Shown in pieces: positions 11,251-22,888 of a stretch of DNA of 64,000 nucleotides. The translations under genes and the position numbers were made by a program. The number at the start of each line of letters is the position of its first letter. Within the stretch, counting starts at the first letter, position 1. Origin of the DNA: Lumbricus terrestris (Eukaryota; Annelida; Clitellata; Crassiclitellata; Lumbricidae); NCBI GenBank assembly GCA_949752735.1, contig OX457036.1, positions 91,150,408 to 91,214,407 on the forward strand, written 5' to 3'. A model generated the notes under the pieces. It was not told the origin of the DNA. It saw only the letters and a program-made list of their open reading frames with translations, and did no database searches.

Positions 11251-12608
11251 GCACTCGTTTTCCCATGCTGATACTAGCCTAGCCATGGTTTGAGACCTTA
11301 GTGTCGCCTCCCAATTGCAAACAATTTTTGGATTTGCACATTGCTGCCGTACGTAGCATTTTAAGCTGTCATGATCTCAGTGCTCAGAGATGTGGTTCAA
11401 GACTTCAATAAATGTCGCTCCCAATGCTTAATTTTTAAAAATTAATTTGCAGACTGTGATGGCTGCTTTTAAGTTGCCATCTTAGACGAATTTTCATTAT
11501 AGATAAATAAGCTCAATGAATAGCACTATAGTAGCCTAAATTATAATGACAGTTAAAACAGTTAAAGCTGCATCTGCTTTGAACTCTTTGCATTCATGCC
11601 GAACTTTGACAATTTTGTATTATGACATAATGACATTTGTGTGTAAGCATCCTAGAAGTAGCTTGCTACTGACGATGCTATATAAATTGTCTTGATTACA
11701 ATGATATTTATGAAATATTTCTGAAACATTGGGGCGATATAGGCATCTCCGCCACCCCTTTAAACTCCGTCCATGCGCTTAGAAGCTGAAAGCTAATAAT
11801 TCGAATTCTCCACAGAAACTCTCTGTGTAGGCAGACCTTTAGCTGTTGACAACTCCTGCTGATGTCGATGCAACTCTTCGCGAAATAAGAAAAACTTATA
11901 ACACAGAAACAGTCAAATTCGGTTGTCTATGCCATGGTAGACCTACATGTATAATGACTACCATCTAGCTTCCTGCACTTATGGCTGCATCTCTATAGCA
12001 TGGAAAGACTCTGCTTTACATCAGAGCTGCTCTTATCCATTTCAGCGATATGCTGGCTGGGAATCTAATGCGAAACATCTGTTATTAGCTTGATTAGGCT
12101 TAGGCTACTTTTACAGAAGGGAACACTGTCCGAAGACTGGGGTAAGCTACACGTGCACAGCAAGTGTCAAACGGGTCGTTTGATTCTTGCTGCGCGACCG
12201 TCGCAATAATTAATTTTGTTGCCTTCATCACCTGCCAAGGGTGGGGCTTCGGCTTGGCTCCGTCAGTAAACGTGATTAGCGATAAGAGGTTAATCCCGAA
12301 TGGGTGTGTTCCACCCTTGTATGCCAGGGACCTGACTGACACTAATGTCTATGGGTTGCCCTGCTCCCTACCAAATGTAAGTGACATCAAGCGAACCGTG
12401 GGTTCGTTAGTCCAAGGTAATAAATGTTTTTCGAATTTCGATACATAAATGATGCACAAATAATAATTTTCGTATTCCAGGCCATTATTTAATAGAAATT
12501 CACCAACCCCCCCAATTTAAAGCCGAAAAACGTCAAACCCCCCACTTTCAGAAACCGTGGGAGAACGTTCTCCCAACCCCCCCATTGGTAGACGCCACTG
12601 GACGAAAG

Positions 12609-13375
12609 ATAACACGCAGAACATGCGGATGATGTGGCATCACATCTGGTGAGATAAGATATTGTGGCAAGGGACGACTATGGTAGAGTATACAATTATA
12701 GAATAAAGACCTAACCTCCCCGGATTCTGGACTGACACCGGAAACGACCAAACTATATATATATATATGCCCGACTATCGTGGACTTGTTTCTATTTATA
12801 GCCTGTGCTCAAATACCTAGCGTAGGTGCTGACGATTTGGTCTCCTCTGTGTGCAGATTGAGATAATTCGTTGATTAACATTAGCCTTGCCTTCATTACA
12901 TGGAATGCAGGATGAGACAAAACAAGATAAAGCAGGTTGAGGTAGTTTACGGTTACGTGGTTCAATCACTCTGCTCTTAATGCGCTTGTCAACGATATCA
13001 CATTTGAGAATCGAGCTTACATAATAATAAAAATTATAATCCATGTAGAGCTTCTAGGCCTATTATAGATCTAATAGCTTACTACGGTTAAAATTAAATG
13101 TGTCTCTGTGCGCGAGTAGCCTATAGGGTATGCTGTTCCGGATGCCGATAGCGAGATTTGAACCTTGCACATGCACTTACCTGTGGTGTCCAGGCGTCAC
13201 GTGTTCTATTCTAATCCTAACCTTAAGACTGTCCTATATTTAGCAGGGGTCGTGTCGGGAGCGCTTCTGAGTTGACAGTCTTAAGGGTGCCGTATAAATG
13301 TTCCTAATAGATAATAATTAATATAAAATGAAGAAATGTTATATAGGGCTGCCAACCGTCCTGGATTCTCCTGGA
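12609..13375. other. Non-coding stretch, nothing firm
   Basis: No gene recognised. A short TA run lies at 12754-12767. The segment 13141-13165 contains GCGAGATTTGAACC, the inverse of a tRNA-like B box, but no cloverleaf forms. Confidence 0.4.
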
Positions 13376-13865
13376 TAACTAGTTTTCCCCCTCTGCTTTG
13401 GAGGGGAGTTCTGATTTCTGGGGGAGTGACCAATTTGGGCAAACGGCAACCGCTGAACCTGACATAGACGATATCCTTTGATAGGAAATTTTTCTTACGA
13501 CCTTTTTAGTCTTTCTGTCAGAATCTCCGATAAACCTACGAAATCGGATAGTAGGCCTATAGACTATACTGATGACCTTGTTTTAGTGTTTCGGTCAAAA
13601 TTTTCGATTAGCATGTCAATGTTTAGCACATCAATGCTGCACAGTCGAATTCGTCGGGAGGGGGTCAAATTTTACATAGGCTATATAAGTATATATACGG
13701 AAACAGTAGAATTTCTGGGGGAAATGAAGTTTTACTTGTGTCACTTTCTGAGGGGGAATGGTATGTATAATTGTATATAGGCCTACACGTAAAAACACCT
13801 CAAATTTTTCTGAGGGAAATGTCATTCCGGGGGATACTTCCCAGGAGACGTCTATATTAAACACT
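13376..13865 (-). mobile_element. Degraded CAGTGTTTAATCTAG-family remnant
   Basis: The right side, read inverted from 13865, is CAGTGTTTAATATAGACGTC followed by GGGGGA and GACATTT blocks, matching the left end of the 3589 element. The left side near 13378 (ACTAGTTTTCCCCCTCTG, then GATTTCTGGGGG) resembles its other end. The internal array is absent and the outer TIR on the left is decayed. Confidence 0.6.
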
Positions 13866-16196
13866 GCTGGATATCCACTAAAGCTATAATTTACATTTGC
13901 AATCTACATGCATGTAAAATTGTATACGAATCAAGCTCGTGATGGACTCGCAAACCTGGCTACCTTAGAAGTATACTTGAATTCAGTAAGCGTTTTCTTC
14001 TTGAATTTGTTTTTTAGTTTTAAACCTAGGGCCTTGGACCTTGGTCATTTGATGATTTGCCTGCAATTATTAACAACTATTTGCAGTAGACAGTAGATTC
14101 TAGGGTGGGTCCAATCACGTAGACAGGGTAGACCTAAATTCGAAATGCCATATCGAGTAGCCTAACTGCGGACGTCCCGGATTGGCAAAATCTAAAGTTT
14201 GCAACCCTAATTTTTTTACAATTAACATCTGGTGCCCAGTAGGCCCCTAATCCTTTCTGTTCGGTAAATAAGATCGGCATGCATTTTGACGACATAACGA
14301 ACTGAAGTTCTAATGCATTTACCCGTCTCTGTATGCGTATTCCAATGATGATTCCTCCTCATTTTAATGCATTATGATGGCGCAACATCAATGAAAACCG
14401 ATCTGCCTGCGATGACTGCAAGAGATGATTGCATGAAATGCATATTATAATTTTATGCGTGCATAAATGCATGACGTGTGTTGAAACTGAAATGATTTAT
14501 GATTATGAGTGCAGTTAACTTAAGTGTAGATAGCCTATGTTTTGGACGGACTTGGATGTTTCTCGGTTGTAAACACATTGAATGATTCAGACATAAACTG
14601 CCAGCATGATTCTTCGCTTGGTGTTGTGTTTCATTTTTAATATGTCATAACGATACGTTGGGTGAGCGTTGGAACATGATCGTTGGAAGCAGAAGGATTG
14701 AGCGAACTCCGTCTGCTTCCAAATCGGTTCCAGAGCTAAGACATTTTCCCACTCCTCCCACAACATAGTCTGCGATTTTGTTATGTCCTGCTGCTTTCAG
14801 CCAATTTAACAGAAGGCGCTATTCTATTGGGTCTAAAGTTTAAAGTATCGCCCAAGGTCAGCCCTAGAGGCTAGACCATACGGAGCCCCAGGCAAAGCAT
14901 AAATTTGACGCCCTCCAATCTCACTTCATGGTCCACATGACGTCACAGTTGGCCTACAACTGGGTCTACGAACCAGATAGAACATTACGCCCAACTTAGT
15001 TGCTTTCTTTTATTAGTATTTCTTACACTAAACCCTGGAATGGTTAAAACAAAATATGTTCAGTGTCTGAAATCAAGTTGCTTGCAATGCTGCATCGAAA
15101 CAATATTTTTTAAATTTGTTCTAGAAGCAAGTCTTGAATCCAAATGAAAATAATAATTGGAATTAAAAACTGGTCACAAATGAAAAACATAGATTTGTTA
15201 ATCGCCTTTTGTGAAAATGGCGTCCCCAGATTGTGGCGCCAACCCTGGGTTCGCCCATGTGGGCCTAGAATTTGTGACCCATGTATTCCCATACGTTGTC
15301 GTAATTTGACCTAAAGGTGAAAACAATGTAAGCTGTACGAACGAAGCAAACGGTACGCCTATCGGTAGAACCGAAATAATATTAGCCAGTCCAGGTCTGC
15401 TGCCATAGAAGCAAATTTCCACGTAGGCCTATCGTGAAGCAATCACTACCGTATAACATGTGTAGGCTATCAAAGTTGTTTTCGCCCGGGCCTGAAGTGT
15501 CATCAAACCGACAAGATTTGGAGCGCTTGGAAAGCGAATGCAGGGGTTAGGCTCGTGAAGTTTCTTCCTGATAATCTCTGGGTGCATGGGAAAAGAACAG
15601 GTCTCAAACACGCGGAAGTGAACGGATTTTATCTGTTTTCCATCATTTCTGTGAGTTATAAATTGGACCCCGATGCGTAGGTCATAAATGGAATGTGTTA
15701 ACACAGCAGAAAACAGACGGTTTTATGTTGCGCGCATGGATGTCATAGATACGACCATAATTTTGTAGACAGGTAACAGCTTCCTGCGCGGGATATTATG
15801 GATATTAATCTCACGAAACGATTCTCCGGTCTTCAGTTCTTCTCCGGTGCTACGTTCATCTTCCTTCACAAGGTCGATGTCTTGTTATTGCCACTAAGGT
15901 GCTGCCAGATCAAATGCTTCCAATCGCTCCGACGAGTGATACAAATGTCGTTCAATCGCTATTCTGCTCTAGTCTTGTTCTAGCTTTACTTCGAGCTTTA
16001 GTTTAAGGTATTATTACTGTTTCACACGTTTGGTGTTTCAGGTCTAGTAATCATTGATTTGAGCTATTCCGCAAAGTGTAGTGCTAGTCTTGATTGTAGT
16101 TCAATCTTTCTCGTTTCGAATTCAGTTTCTACGGTTTCAGTTCCAGTTTCAGTTACTCGTTCACTGATTCAATTCTTGGCCATTAACAAACTACAT
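13866..16196. other. Non-coding stretch, nothing recognised
   Basis: About 2.3 kb of AT-rich sequence with TAGGCCTA words. Short frames at 15198-15422, 15429-15704 and 15798-15983 have no motif. Repeated AGTTTCAGTT/CAGTTCCAG text lies at 16120-16160. Confidence 0.4.
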
Positions 16197-17139
16197 GGGG
16201 TCATTGCATAATTACGCAATGCCGAAAATGACCGTTTTGACCCACCCACCCTGTAACGCTTCGTAACGTTGCCCTTGACCCACCCACCCACCCTCCCCGG
16301 CGTTACGTAACGATTGTCACCAAAAAGTCAGTTGAGATTTAAGTCTATTATTGACTTATATTTGCGCGTAATTATAATTCATATTTTCATAGTGAAATTA
16401 ATATAGCCTAGTATCATAGTAGCATGTGAATTATAGACTAATTTAACAGTAGACTAGGCTTAAAATATAGGCCTACACAATGTTTTACTCATATAATGGA
16501 CAGACATGGATGTACTGTAATTTCCTTAAATTATACCGCAAGAATTTTTTTACACTGCTGAAAAGCTTCACGGACTAAATGGCTTATTAAAATTAATCAA
16601 AATTAAGATGAACTAGCCAAATTATTTGCTTAGGCCTCATCATGGGCACTTCGAGAAATATTGCCGAGTTTTGTTGAGCAATGCTTGCAATGAGATCGTA
16701 GCCACTAAGTAAAATATGCTTCAAAGGGGTTCCTTGGTGTCAGCTAGGAATCCAAGGGCAATTAGGCCTACCACGTTGTTCCGTTGGTAAAACTATCGCA
16801 GATCCAAACATTGAATTCGAACAGCGGTTTCTGGTTTGAGAGAACAGAATTGACCTGGCATGTAACTGGTGTCTGCTGCCGGATTTTATTCAGATATATA
16901 GTCTATAGACCTACTTCGGTTAAAAACAATCAATGTCACGAAGTTTAAACTTCGACCACGTCGATCATGTCTGAAGTATCATTCGAATCTCTCGATGGTA
17001 ATTTAATATTCATTAAAAAAATTCATGGCGTCACGTAACGTTCAGCTTCCCCCACCCACCCACCCACGTAACGTTTCGTAACGTTTTCAATGACCCCACC
17101 CACCCACCCTCGAGCGTTACGTAATTATGCAATGACCCC
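16197..17139. mobile_element. GGGGTCATTGC-TIR element, copy 1 (3-bp TSD)
   Basis: The left end is GGGGTCATTGCATAATTACG and the right end its inverse (…CGTAATTATGCAATGACCCC), at least 20 bp. CAT flanks both sides (16194-16196 and 17140-17142), a 3-bp target duplication. Subterminal regions carry repeated CCCACCCACC and CGTAACGTT motifs, and a CGAAGTTTAAACTTCG palindrome lies near 16941. No transposase is seen. A 3-bp duplication would suit PIF/Harbinger or CACTA-like elements. Confidence 0.85.
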
Positions 17140-17837
17140 CATGCAGTTATCGTATTCTATGCGTTTCGTCTCAATTTTAGTCTCAACTAACTAAAACCTT
17201 GAGTTTTTGCTAAGGAATGTTTTTATTTTAGTTTTCGTTAACAAAAGTAATACTATTCTGCTTTGCTTTTCTTTTCTTTCCGTCAAATTCCTATTCTAAA
17301 AATTGCCTGTAGCAAACACACGTACATTGCCTTCTTCCTTTGGTCGTTCTCTCCATTTGATCCTGCCTTCTGTGTCGCTCTTCTGACTTTCTTCTGCTTT
17401 TCTTCTGTTTTTTCTCCTTCCATCCAACGTCTTTCGAAAAAGCTGCCACTTCTTCCACCACCAGATCCCGCCAACACCAACATCAACGCCATCATGCAAT
17501 GTTGCAGCGCATCTAATTGACAATGTGAAGAATTATACATGGCTGTGAATCTTTGAAGCTCAAGAAATTATCCCGATGTGCTACTGGTCTTTGTTGTATA
17601 ACTAACCAGAGTTTGCTGCCTACATTTAGTTTCTAATGTGAATTTATGCGCTAATTCCATCAAGAGACTTACAGAGAGCATTATGATATATATATATAAG
17701 ATAATATATATATATATAAGATAATATATATATATTATATATCGTAACGCACAAAGGTCGATTCAAGCGAAAGAGAAATCCGTGATTTGTTGAATGGAGC
17801 AAGTAATAAATTGTCCCAAGTCTAAATCTCAAAGCGA
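17140..17837. other. Non-coding stretch with TA-rich hairpin DNA
   Basis: No gene recognised. TATATATATAAGATAA units repeat at 17684-17742. The pyrimidine-rich plus strand at 17265-17470 keeps frames open in both directions without motifs. Confidence 0.45.
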
Positions 17838-17856
17838 AGAGGCAACACCAAGACCA

Positions 17857-19115
17857 CATAGGCGTAACGTTCTATTGTGACGGTAGTGTCCAGTCACCAC
17901 CACTTTTAAAAGTGGTGGTGACAGTCACCACCACTTTTTGGTCCGACAAAGAATTTTTTTTTGTAAAATGTAAGCATTTGTCTGTATTAGATAGGCCAAT
18001 ATCGTCTATTTATAATTAACATCGCATAGCGAGAATGTTGATAGATACCCTCACAGTGTGTTCTTGGCCGTAAATCCTAAGGATGGAAAAATTCCCTTTC
18101 CACTTTGAACTTGGGGAATGAACGTGAAGCATTTCTCTCCCGCAAATCGTTATGGCTCAGATGCAGTGGCATATGTTCACACAACATTTTGGAATCATTA
18201 TCAAAATAGCATTGTGGAAATCCGTGCCCTAAGCCCGAAAACGCTGGCTCTGACTTTAGGCAAGGGTCAGCAAGACTGTCTCTTGGATTATATAATCGCG
18301 CGAATGAATGGATATTGGGAACCTGATGCTCTTTCGGCATGATTCAACTGAAGACCACAACAGTGACAACACATAATTTAAAGTTGATACCGGACAGTAA
18401 ACTTTCTCAGCAGTCGGATCATGGACGGTTTTAGGTGAATTATTATCATCCTATTGCGACTGGCTGGTCAGATAAGAGATCGAGAGGACAATTATAATAA
18501 TTATTATTAGATAACCGTGTCATAATATAAAATGTATTCATGCTAATCATACATAATCATTATATAAATGGGGAAAGAACGCTTTAATTATAGAGAGGGA
18601 GAAGAGGGTTCAATATTGCATCCGATTTCATAGAGGATACACGCAATTTAAAAAATGATAGGGCCTAAGAAAAGTGCTGTGTGTAGAAGAGCGCATTTGA
18701 AAACACCTGAACAATCTTATCCGTTGTTTTCAAAGTTACCAGCTGTAGGCCTATTGGCGTGATGGTAACATAGGTAAGTACAAGAGATAGATTTGAATTG
18801 GAGATCGAGATAGACGAATTGAATAGGATAAATCTGGAGATAATTTGTGAAAGAGTAATTGTGTTTTAGGCCTAAACATTGATTTTGGCCTAGTTATCCG
18901 CGAGTGGGAAAAATCGTGGAGCGCACCAGCGAAAGAGACGAAAGGTGTAGGCTAGAGAGTGAGAATGGAGAAAGAAGGGAGTGAGAGAGTTCTCCCATCA
19001 GAGTTTGTACTAAATTTATATCGCGGAAGGGGTATAGGAAGCCGAAGAAAAAGAAGGGAAGGGAGAAGTTGTGAGCAAAGTCACCACCACTTTTCCGGCG
19101 AAAGTTACGCCCATG
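17857..19115. mobile_element. hAT-like non-autonomous element with 8-bp TSD and an empty site
   Basis: The ends are CATAGGCGTAAC (17857-17868) and GTTACGCCCATG (19104-19115), inverted with one mismatch. CAAGACCA flanks both sides (17849-17856 and 19116-19123). The paralogous repeat at 36424 reads ACACCAAGACCAGCGCG with one copy of the octamer and no insertion, an empty site. Just inside the left end, CACCACTTTTAAAAGTGGTGG forms a palindrome, and CACCACCACTTTT recurs near the right end. No transposase is recognised. Confidence 0.9.
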
Positions 19116-19367
19116 CAAGACCATCACGTTTAATGTTACATTAACTTTATATTGTGTTTCTGGTAGACTCAATGATAACTATCACATTTACAAAGATGAA
19201 CCTCCCCTTCTTTCATTTCATTTAATCTTATAGCCTACGCAAACCAAAGAACATTGCCACTTCACACATAATAGGATTATAAACACCATAGCACGAAAAT
19301 GAGGTCAGCAACTATACGTGCATGCCTTAGTGTCCCAGCAAGAACTTTAATCCGGGTCGTTTAGAGC

Positions 19368-19431
19368 AGCTGCTGCTGCTGTTACTGTTGTTGCTGTTGC
19401 TGTTGCTGCTGCTGCTGCTGCTGCTGCTGTC
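19368..19431 (+). repeat. CTG/TTG trinucleotide repeat
   Basis: A run of CTG with a few TTG and TTA interruptions. The paralogous position at about 36678-36690 holds only about three CTG units, so the tract expanded here or contracted there. Confidence 0.9.
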
Positions 19432-19733
19432 GCTCGACACAGCAGCAGCCATAATTATCAAGGGCGTCAAAGCGCCATAATTTTTAAATTAAAGAACCAT
19501 TAAATTTTTAAGTAACATATTATAGCCTATGCTGGTTTTGACAGTAAGTTACATTAGGACCAGATTCCGGTTATGCACTGCTAGAAGGAAAACCTACAGA
19601 TCATGTAGGCCTACTAGCCTACTCGATTTTAACGATGCGATTTATGTGATATTAAACCAACCCTGTTCTGGTAAAATGAGACGTTGTTGACAAACATGAC
19701 CGGTGTCACGACAATCGGCCCTGCTGACAAAGT

Positions 19734-19864
19734 ATTTTATTTCATTGCAACTTGTCATACAACTTTTATAGTAAACAAGTGTATATATATAGACAACTAG
19801 CACATTTTATTTCATTGCAACTTGTCATGCAACTTTTATAGTAAATAAGTGTATAGACAACTAG
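19734..19864. repeat. 64-bp tandem duplication
   Basis: TTTATTTCATTGCAACTTGTC through GACAACTAG occurs twice back to back (ending at 19800 and 19864), with a TATATATA difference. The single-copy equivalent is at 37013-37060. Confidence 0.8.
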
Positions 19865-20150
19865 CTGGGGAACTCGGCGTTGCCCGGGAATTTTAGGATT
19901 CGGGACGTTTCCCGCCAATCCCTCCCTCCGTCCCTCCCTCCATCCCACCATCTCTCCCCCCTCCTTCCACCCCTTCCACTCTACCACCCTCCCGCGCTCC
20001 CCCCACTCTCCCTCCCACCATCCCTCATCCCTTGCATCCCTCCCTCCATCCATCGATCCATCCATCCCTCCCACCATCCCTCTCACCCATTCCTCCTACC
20101 CTCCCTCTCTCCCTGACCCCATCACACCCACACCCCACCACACTCCGACC
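19861..20150 (-). mobile_element. Helitron 3' end, inverted (5' end not found)
   Basis: Read on the minus strand the end is …TTCCCGGGCAACGCCGAGTTCCCCAGCTAG. A short GC hairpin is followed by about 12 nt and CTAG, matching the Helitron CTRR-end rule and almost identical to the complete Helitron end at 29423-29450. The neighbouring plus-strand DNA is CCCTCC/CCATCC simple repeat. I could not locate the TC end, so the extent is a guess. Confidence 0.6.
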
Positions 20151-22605
20151 TCGACGTACGCGACCCGTGATATCCGGACTGGCAAAATCGCTGGCCTTAA
20201 ACTCATCTAAAACGGTGTCAACCGCTGCTTCTACACTCTCCCAACAGATCGTCAATAAACATACCACAAAGTATTCTACCATACCAATTTCATGGCCTGG
20301 TTTCTACGCGATCTTGTGGAAGGTTTACCCTTACTTGACGATGAAGAGACGGATTCCTGGCAACTACAGGTTACTTCGTGGGCTTAATTACCTAATCAGA
20401 GCGGGTGCCATTTGAGCCCAGTCATATACTGACCAGTCAATCTAGGAGAGTGGGAGGATCGTCCGATTGGGGAAAGGCCGACTGTGAGGGGAAGGAGATG
20501 ATTGAAGCCAGACATCCTCGGACTACGATAAGAATCAGTTAGGCGCAAAGAGCTGAAAGCAGTGGCGGGAATACCCTGTGTATACTTTGACCGCCAATTG
20601 CGACCGGCTGGCCTGGGTCACCTGCTGGACAAGAGTCCGCCCATGCATCTGTCTCTGCCTGTCTGGCCTTGTGACTGTGTGGCCATCTAACTGTCTGAGT
20701 GTCTGTCTATCGATCCGTCCATCCGTCCGTCCGCCCGTGCATCCATCTATCTGTGTGTCTAGTAGTGTCTACCTGTCTGTCTGGCCGCGTGACTAAGGGT
20801 AGGTTTGTCTGTCTGCCTATCAGTCCGTCCATCCATCCGTCCCTTTATGTAACTGACTCTCTGTTTGTTTGCCTGTTTAACTATCTGTCAATCAGTCCGT
20901 CCGTGCGTCCGCCCGCCCGTCGGTCCGTCCGCCTGTTGCAACGAAGTGACCTGTGTATTTAGAGTACTTCGTTAAAAAATACGCTCTTAAACAATTGCCG
21001 AAATTCCTTACAATTTATTTACTATCATTGTATCTATATGACAAGGTCATATAACAATGTCGGACCCACGGGTCTGTGATAGCCTACAGGCAACTACGGC
21101 TACGATTCCAGCGGATCTGTCAACAATTATACCTCGTGATTCATGCCTGCTACTGGCCTAAATGGTTCACGCTGTCTATTAATCCCTTCTTTCTCATCCA
21201 CAGCCCCTTCCTCATAGGATGCATTCTTAGCTTAGCCTTTAGCCCATGACACCGGCCGAGGCCAAGACTCCGCCGTTTGTCGGTCAGAGGTCATTGCACC
21301 AGTACAAATTATACACACGGAGACCTCTATGTTTGAAAGTAAATAAGTAAGTGTGCGTATGCTATATGTACAATCTGTATGTTTATATCTAGCATGCGTT
21401 TAAATCATTGACATCCATCCATTCATCCATCCATCTTTCCACCCACTTGCCGTCAGTCCGTCCATTAATCCATCCTTCCGTTCTTCCGTCCGTCCGTCCA
21501 TCCGTCCATCCATTAATCCATCCATCCATCCATTAATCCGTCCGTCCATCCATTAATCCGTCTGTCCTTCCGTCCATTTATTCATTCATCCATCTACCAC
21601 CCAATCCATCCACAAGCCCACCCACCCACCAATCCATTTGTCCGTCCGCTGATTTATTCCTTCATTCGTCCACCCCCCCCCCCAATTCATCCATCCACCA
21701 GCCCACCCATTCATCCGTCCGTCCATTCATTCATTCATTCACTCACTCACTCATTCATTCATTCATTCATTCATTCACTCACTCATTCATTCATTCATTC
21801 GCTCGCTCATTCATTCATCTACCCACACACAATCCAATCCATCCACCAACTCACCCATCCAGCCACCAATCCGTGCGTCCGTTCGTTCAGTCATTTCTTC
21901 AATCATCTACCCACCCACCAGTTTCCTATAATTCCATTAAAGTATTTTCTTACTTATTTTTCACTTAGTCCAGTAGTCTGATGGATCTTGACCTGGAACT
22001 GATTTTCACTCTGTTGGTTCTATTTTCACAAAGTTCTTGTGATTAAGATGATTCTCATGCATTGACTTGACGAGCGCTGTATAAATTTTCAGAATATGCC
22101 AAATTCTCTGTGCTATGCGTTTCCATTGTAAACAACGATACTTGAAATTCTTGAGGCAAATCGTAGGCTTATAACTATTTGATTTCTAGGTTATCAGGGT
22201 AAGTAAATGATGGCCAATTGTTTCAACAATAATTCAGTTCTTCAGCCTTCACACATTTCACGTGCATTTGTTGCGCTATACAACTCGGAAGCCTCGCCTA
22301 GATGGGACCGGATGTGACTATTAAGGCCCTTTGCAAAATTAATGGCGGCGAGAATTGGTGGATGCGAACTTCAGAAGCGAACTTCTAATATATCATCAAC
22401 TTAATCAAGTAGGTGATCTTATTCGTAAATTAACCAGACATGTTTCCATATTTTGTGGTATTACGAATTAATTTGGGCGCTGAAATTGTCTTTTGCATTA
22501 TAGTGCTTTACAGCCACTGGTGCGTCATCGGACCATGCGGTAATCTGTCGTTTTAGCGATATCAATTATTGGCCATTGCATGGGATTTATCGTGGATGGT
22601 ATACA
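20151..22605. other. Simple-sequence-rich stretch, no gene recognised
   Basis: Degenerate CTGT/CCGT repeats occupy about 20580-20935. Degenerate TCCA/TTCA/TCCG tetranucleotide repeats occupy about 21410-21915. The 20160-20420 segment has an open frame with no motif I can name. The rest is unremarkable. Confidence 0.55.
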
Positions 22606-22888
22606 GGTAAATACGCACACTGGATGCCCATACTCCAAACAATATGGCTGCCAACGAATGCAATAGAATTAGAGCGCAGCGACTATTTATCGCATCAGGG
22701 TCGGTTAGGGCTCAGGTTAGGCGTCGTGAGGGTCGGTTAGGGTTAGTTTTAGGGTTATTGCAGTCATTCTGCTGAGCGCTTTGCATGTTGCGATGCCGTC
22801 GATAGGATAGGTCGCTGCGCTCTAATTTTATTGCATTCGTTGGCCACCATATTGTTTGGAGTACGGGCATCCAGTGTGCGTGTTTACC
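22606..22888. mobile_element. Foldback MITE with about 80-bp arms
   Basis: The left arm starts GGTAAATACGCACACTGGAT (22606) and the right arm ends with its inverse at 22888. Pairing continues through CCAAACAATATGG and AATGCAATA to GAGCGCAGCGAC. The loop contains GGGTCGGTTAGGG and GCGTCGTGAGGGTC, also found as a tandem array in the element at 54042-55229. No target duplication is clear. Confidence 0.85.

Larger units (their letters stand above)
10506..12600. mobile_element. Non-autonomous hAT element with 8-bp TSD
   Basis: The left end is CAGTGGCGTCTA (10506-10517) and the right end TAGACGCCACTG (12589-12600), a perfect 12-bp inverted pair of hAT type. The flanking octamer GACGAAAG is present on both sides (10498-10505 and 12601-12608), the 8-bp target duplication expected for hAT. 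Subterminal DNA has runs of C on both sides (AACCCCCCCACTT and ACCCCCCCATTGG). The interior has no readable transposase. It holds an insertion of the 86-bp-repeat family from 10608. Frames at 12100-12448 are unrecognised. Confidence 0.92.
17838..19860. repeat. Dispersed repeat block, copy related to 36424-37060
   Basis: It starts GAGGCAACACCAAGACC and, after an inserted transposon, continues with a string of blocks also found in order at 36440-37060: TTCATTTCATTT, ACACATAATAGGATT, AAACACCATAG, ACTTTAATCCGGGTCGTT, ATCAAGGGCGTCAAA, GGTTATGCACTGCTA, ACCAACCCTGTTCTGGTAAA. The block is cut on the right by a Helitron end at 19861. Confidence 0.85.

Noticed and set aside
13141..13212. Possible tRNA or tRNA-derived SINE on the minus strand (GGTTCAAATCTCGC B-box-like)
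   Set aside because: No acceptor stem or anticodon arm pairs, and no A box at the right distance.
20032..20415. 127-codon plus-strand frame
   Set aside because: The first third is CCATCC-repeat translation and the rest has no motif, splice support or homology I recognise.
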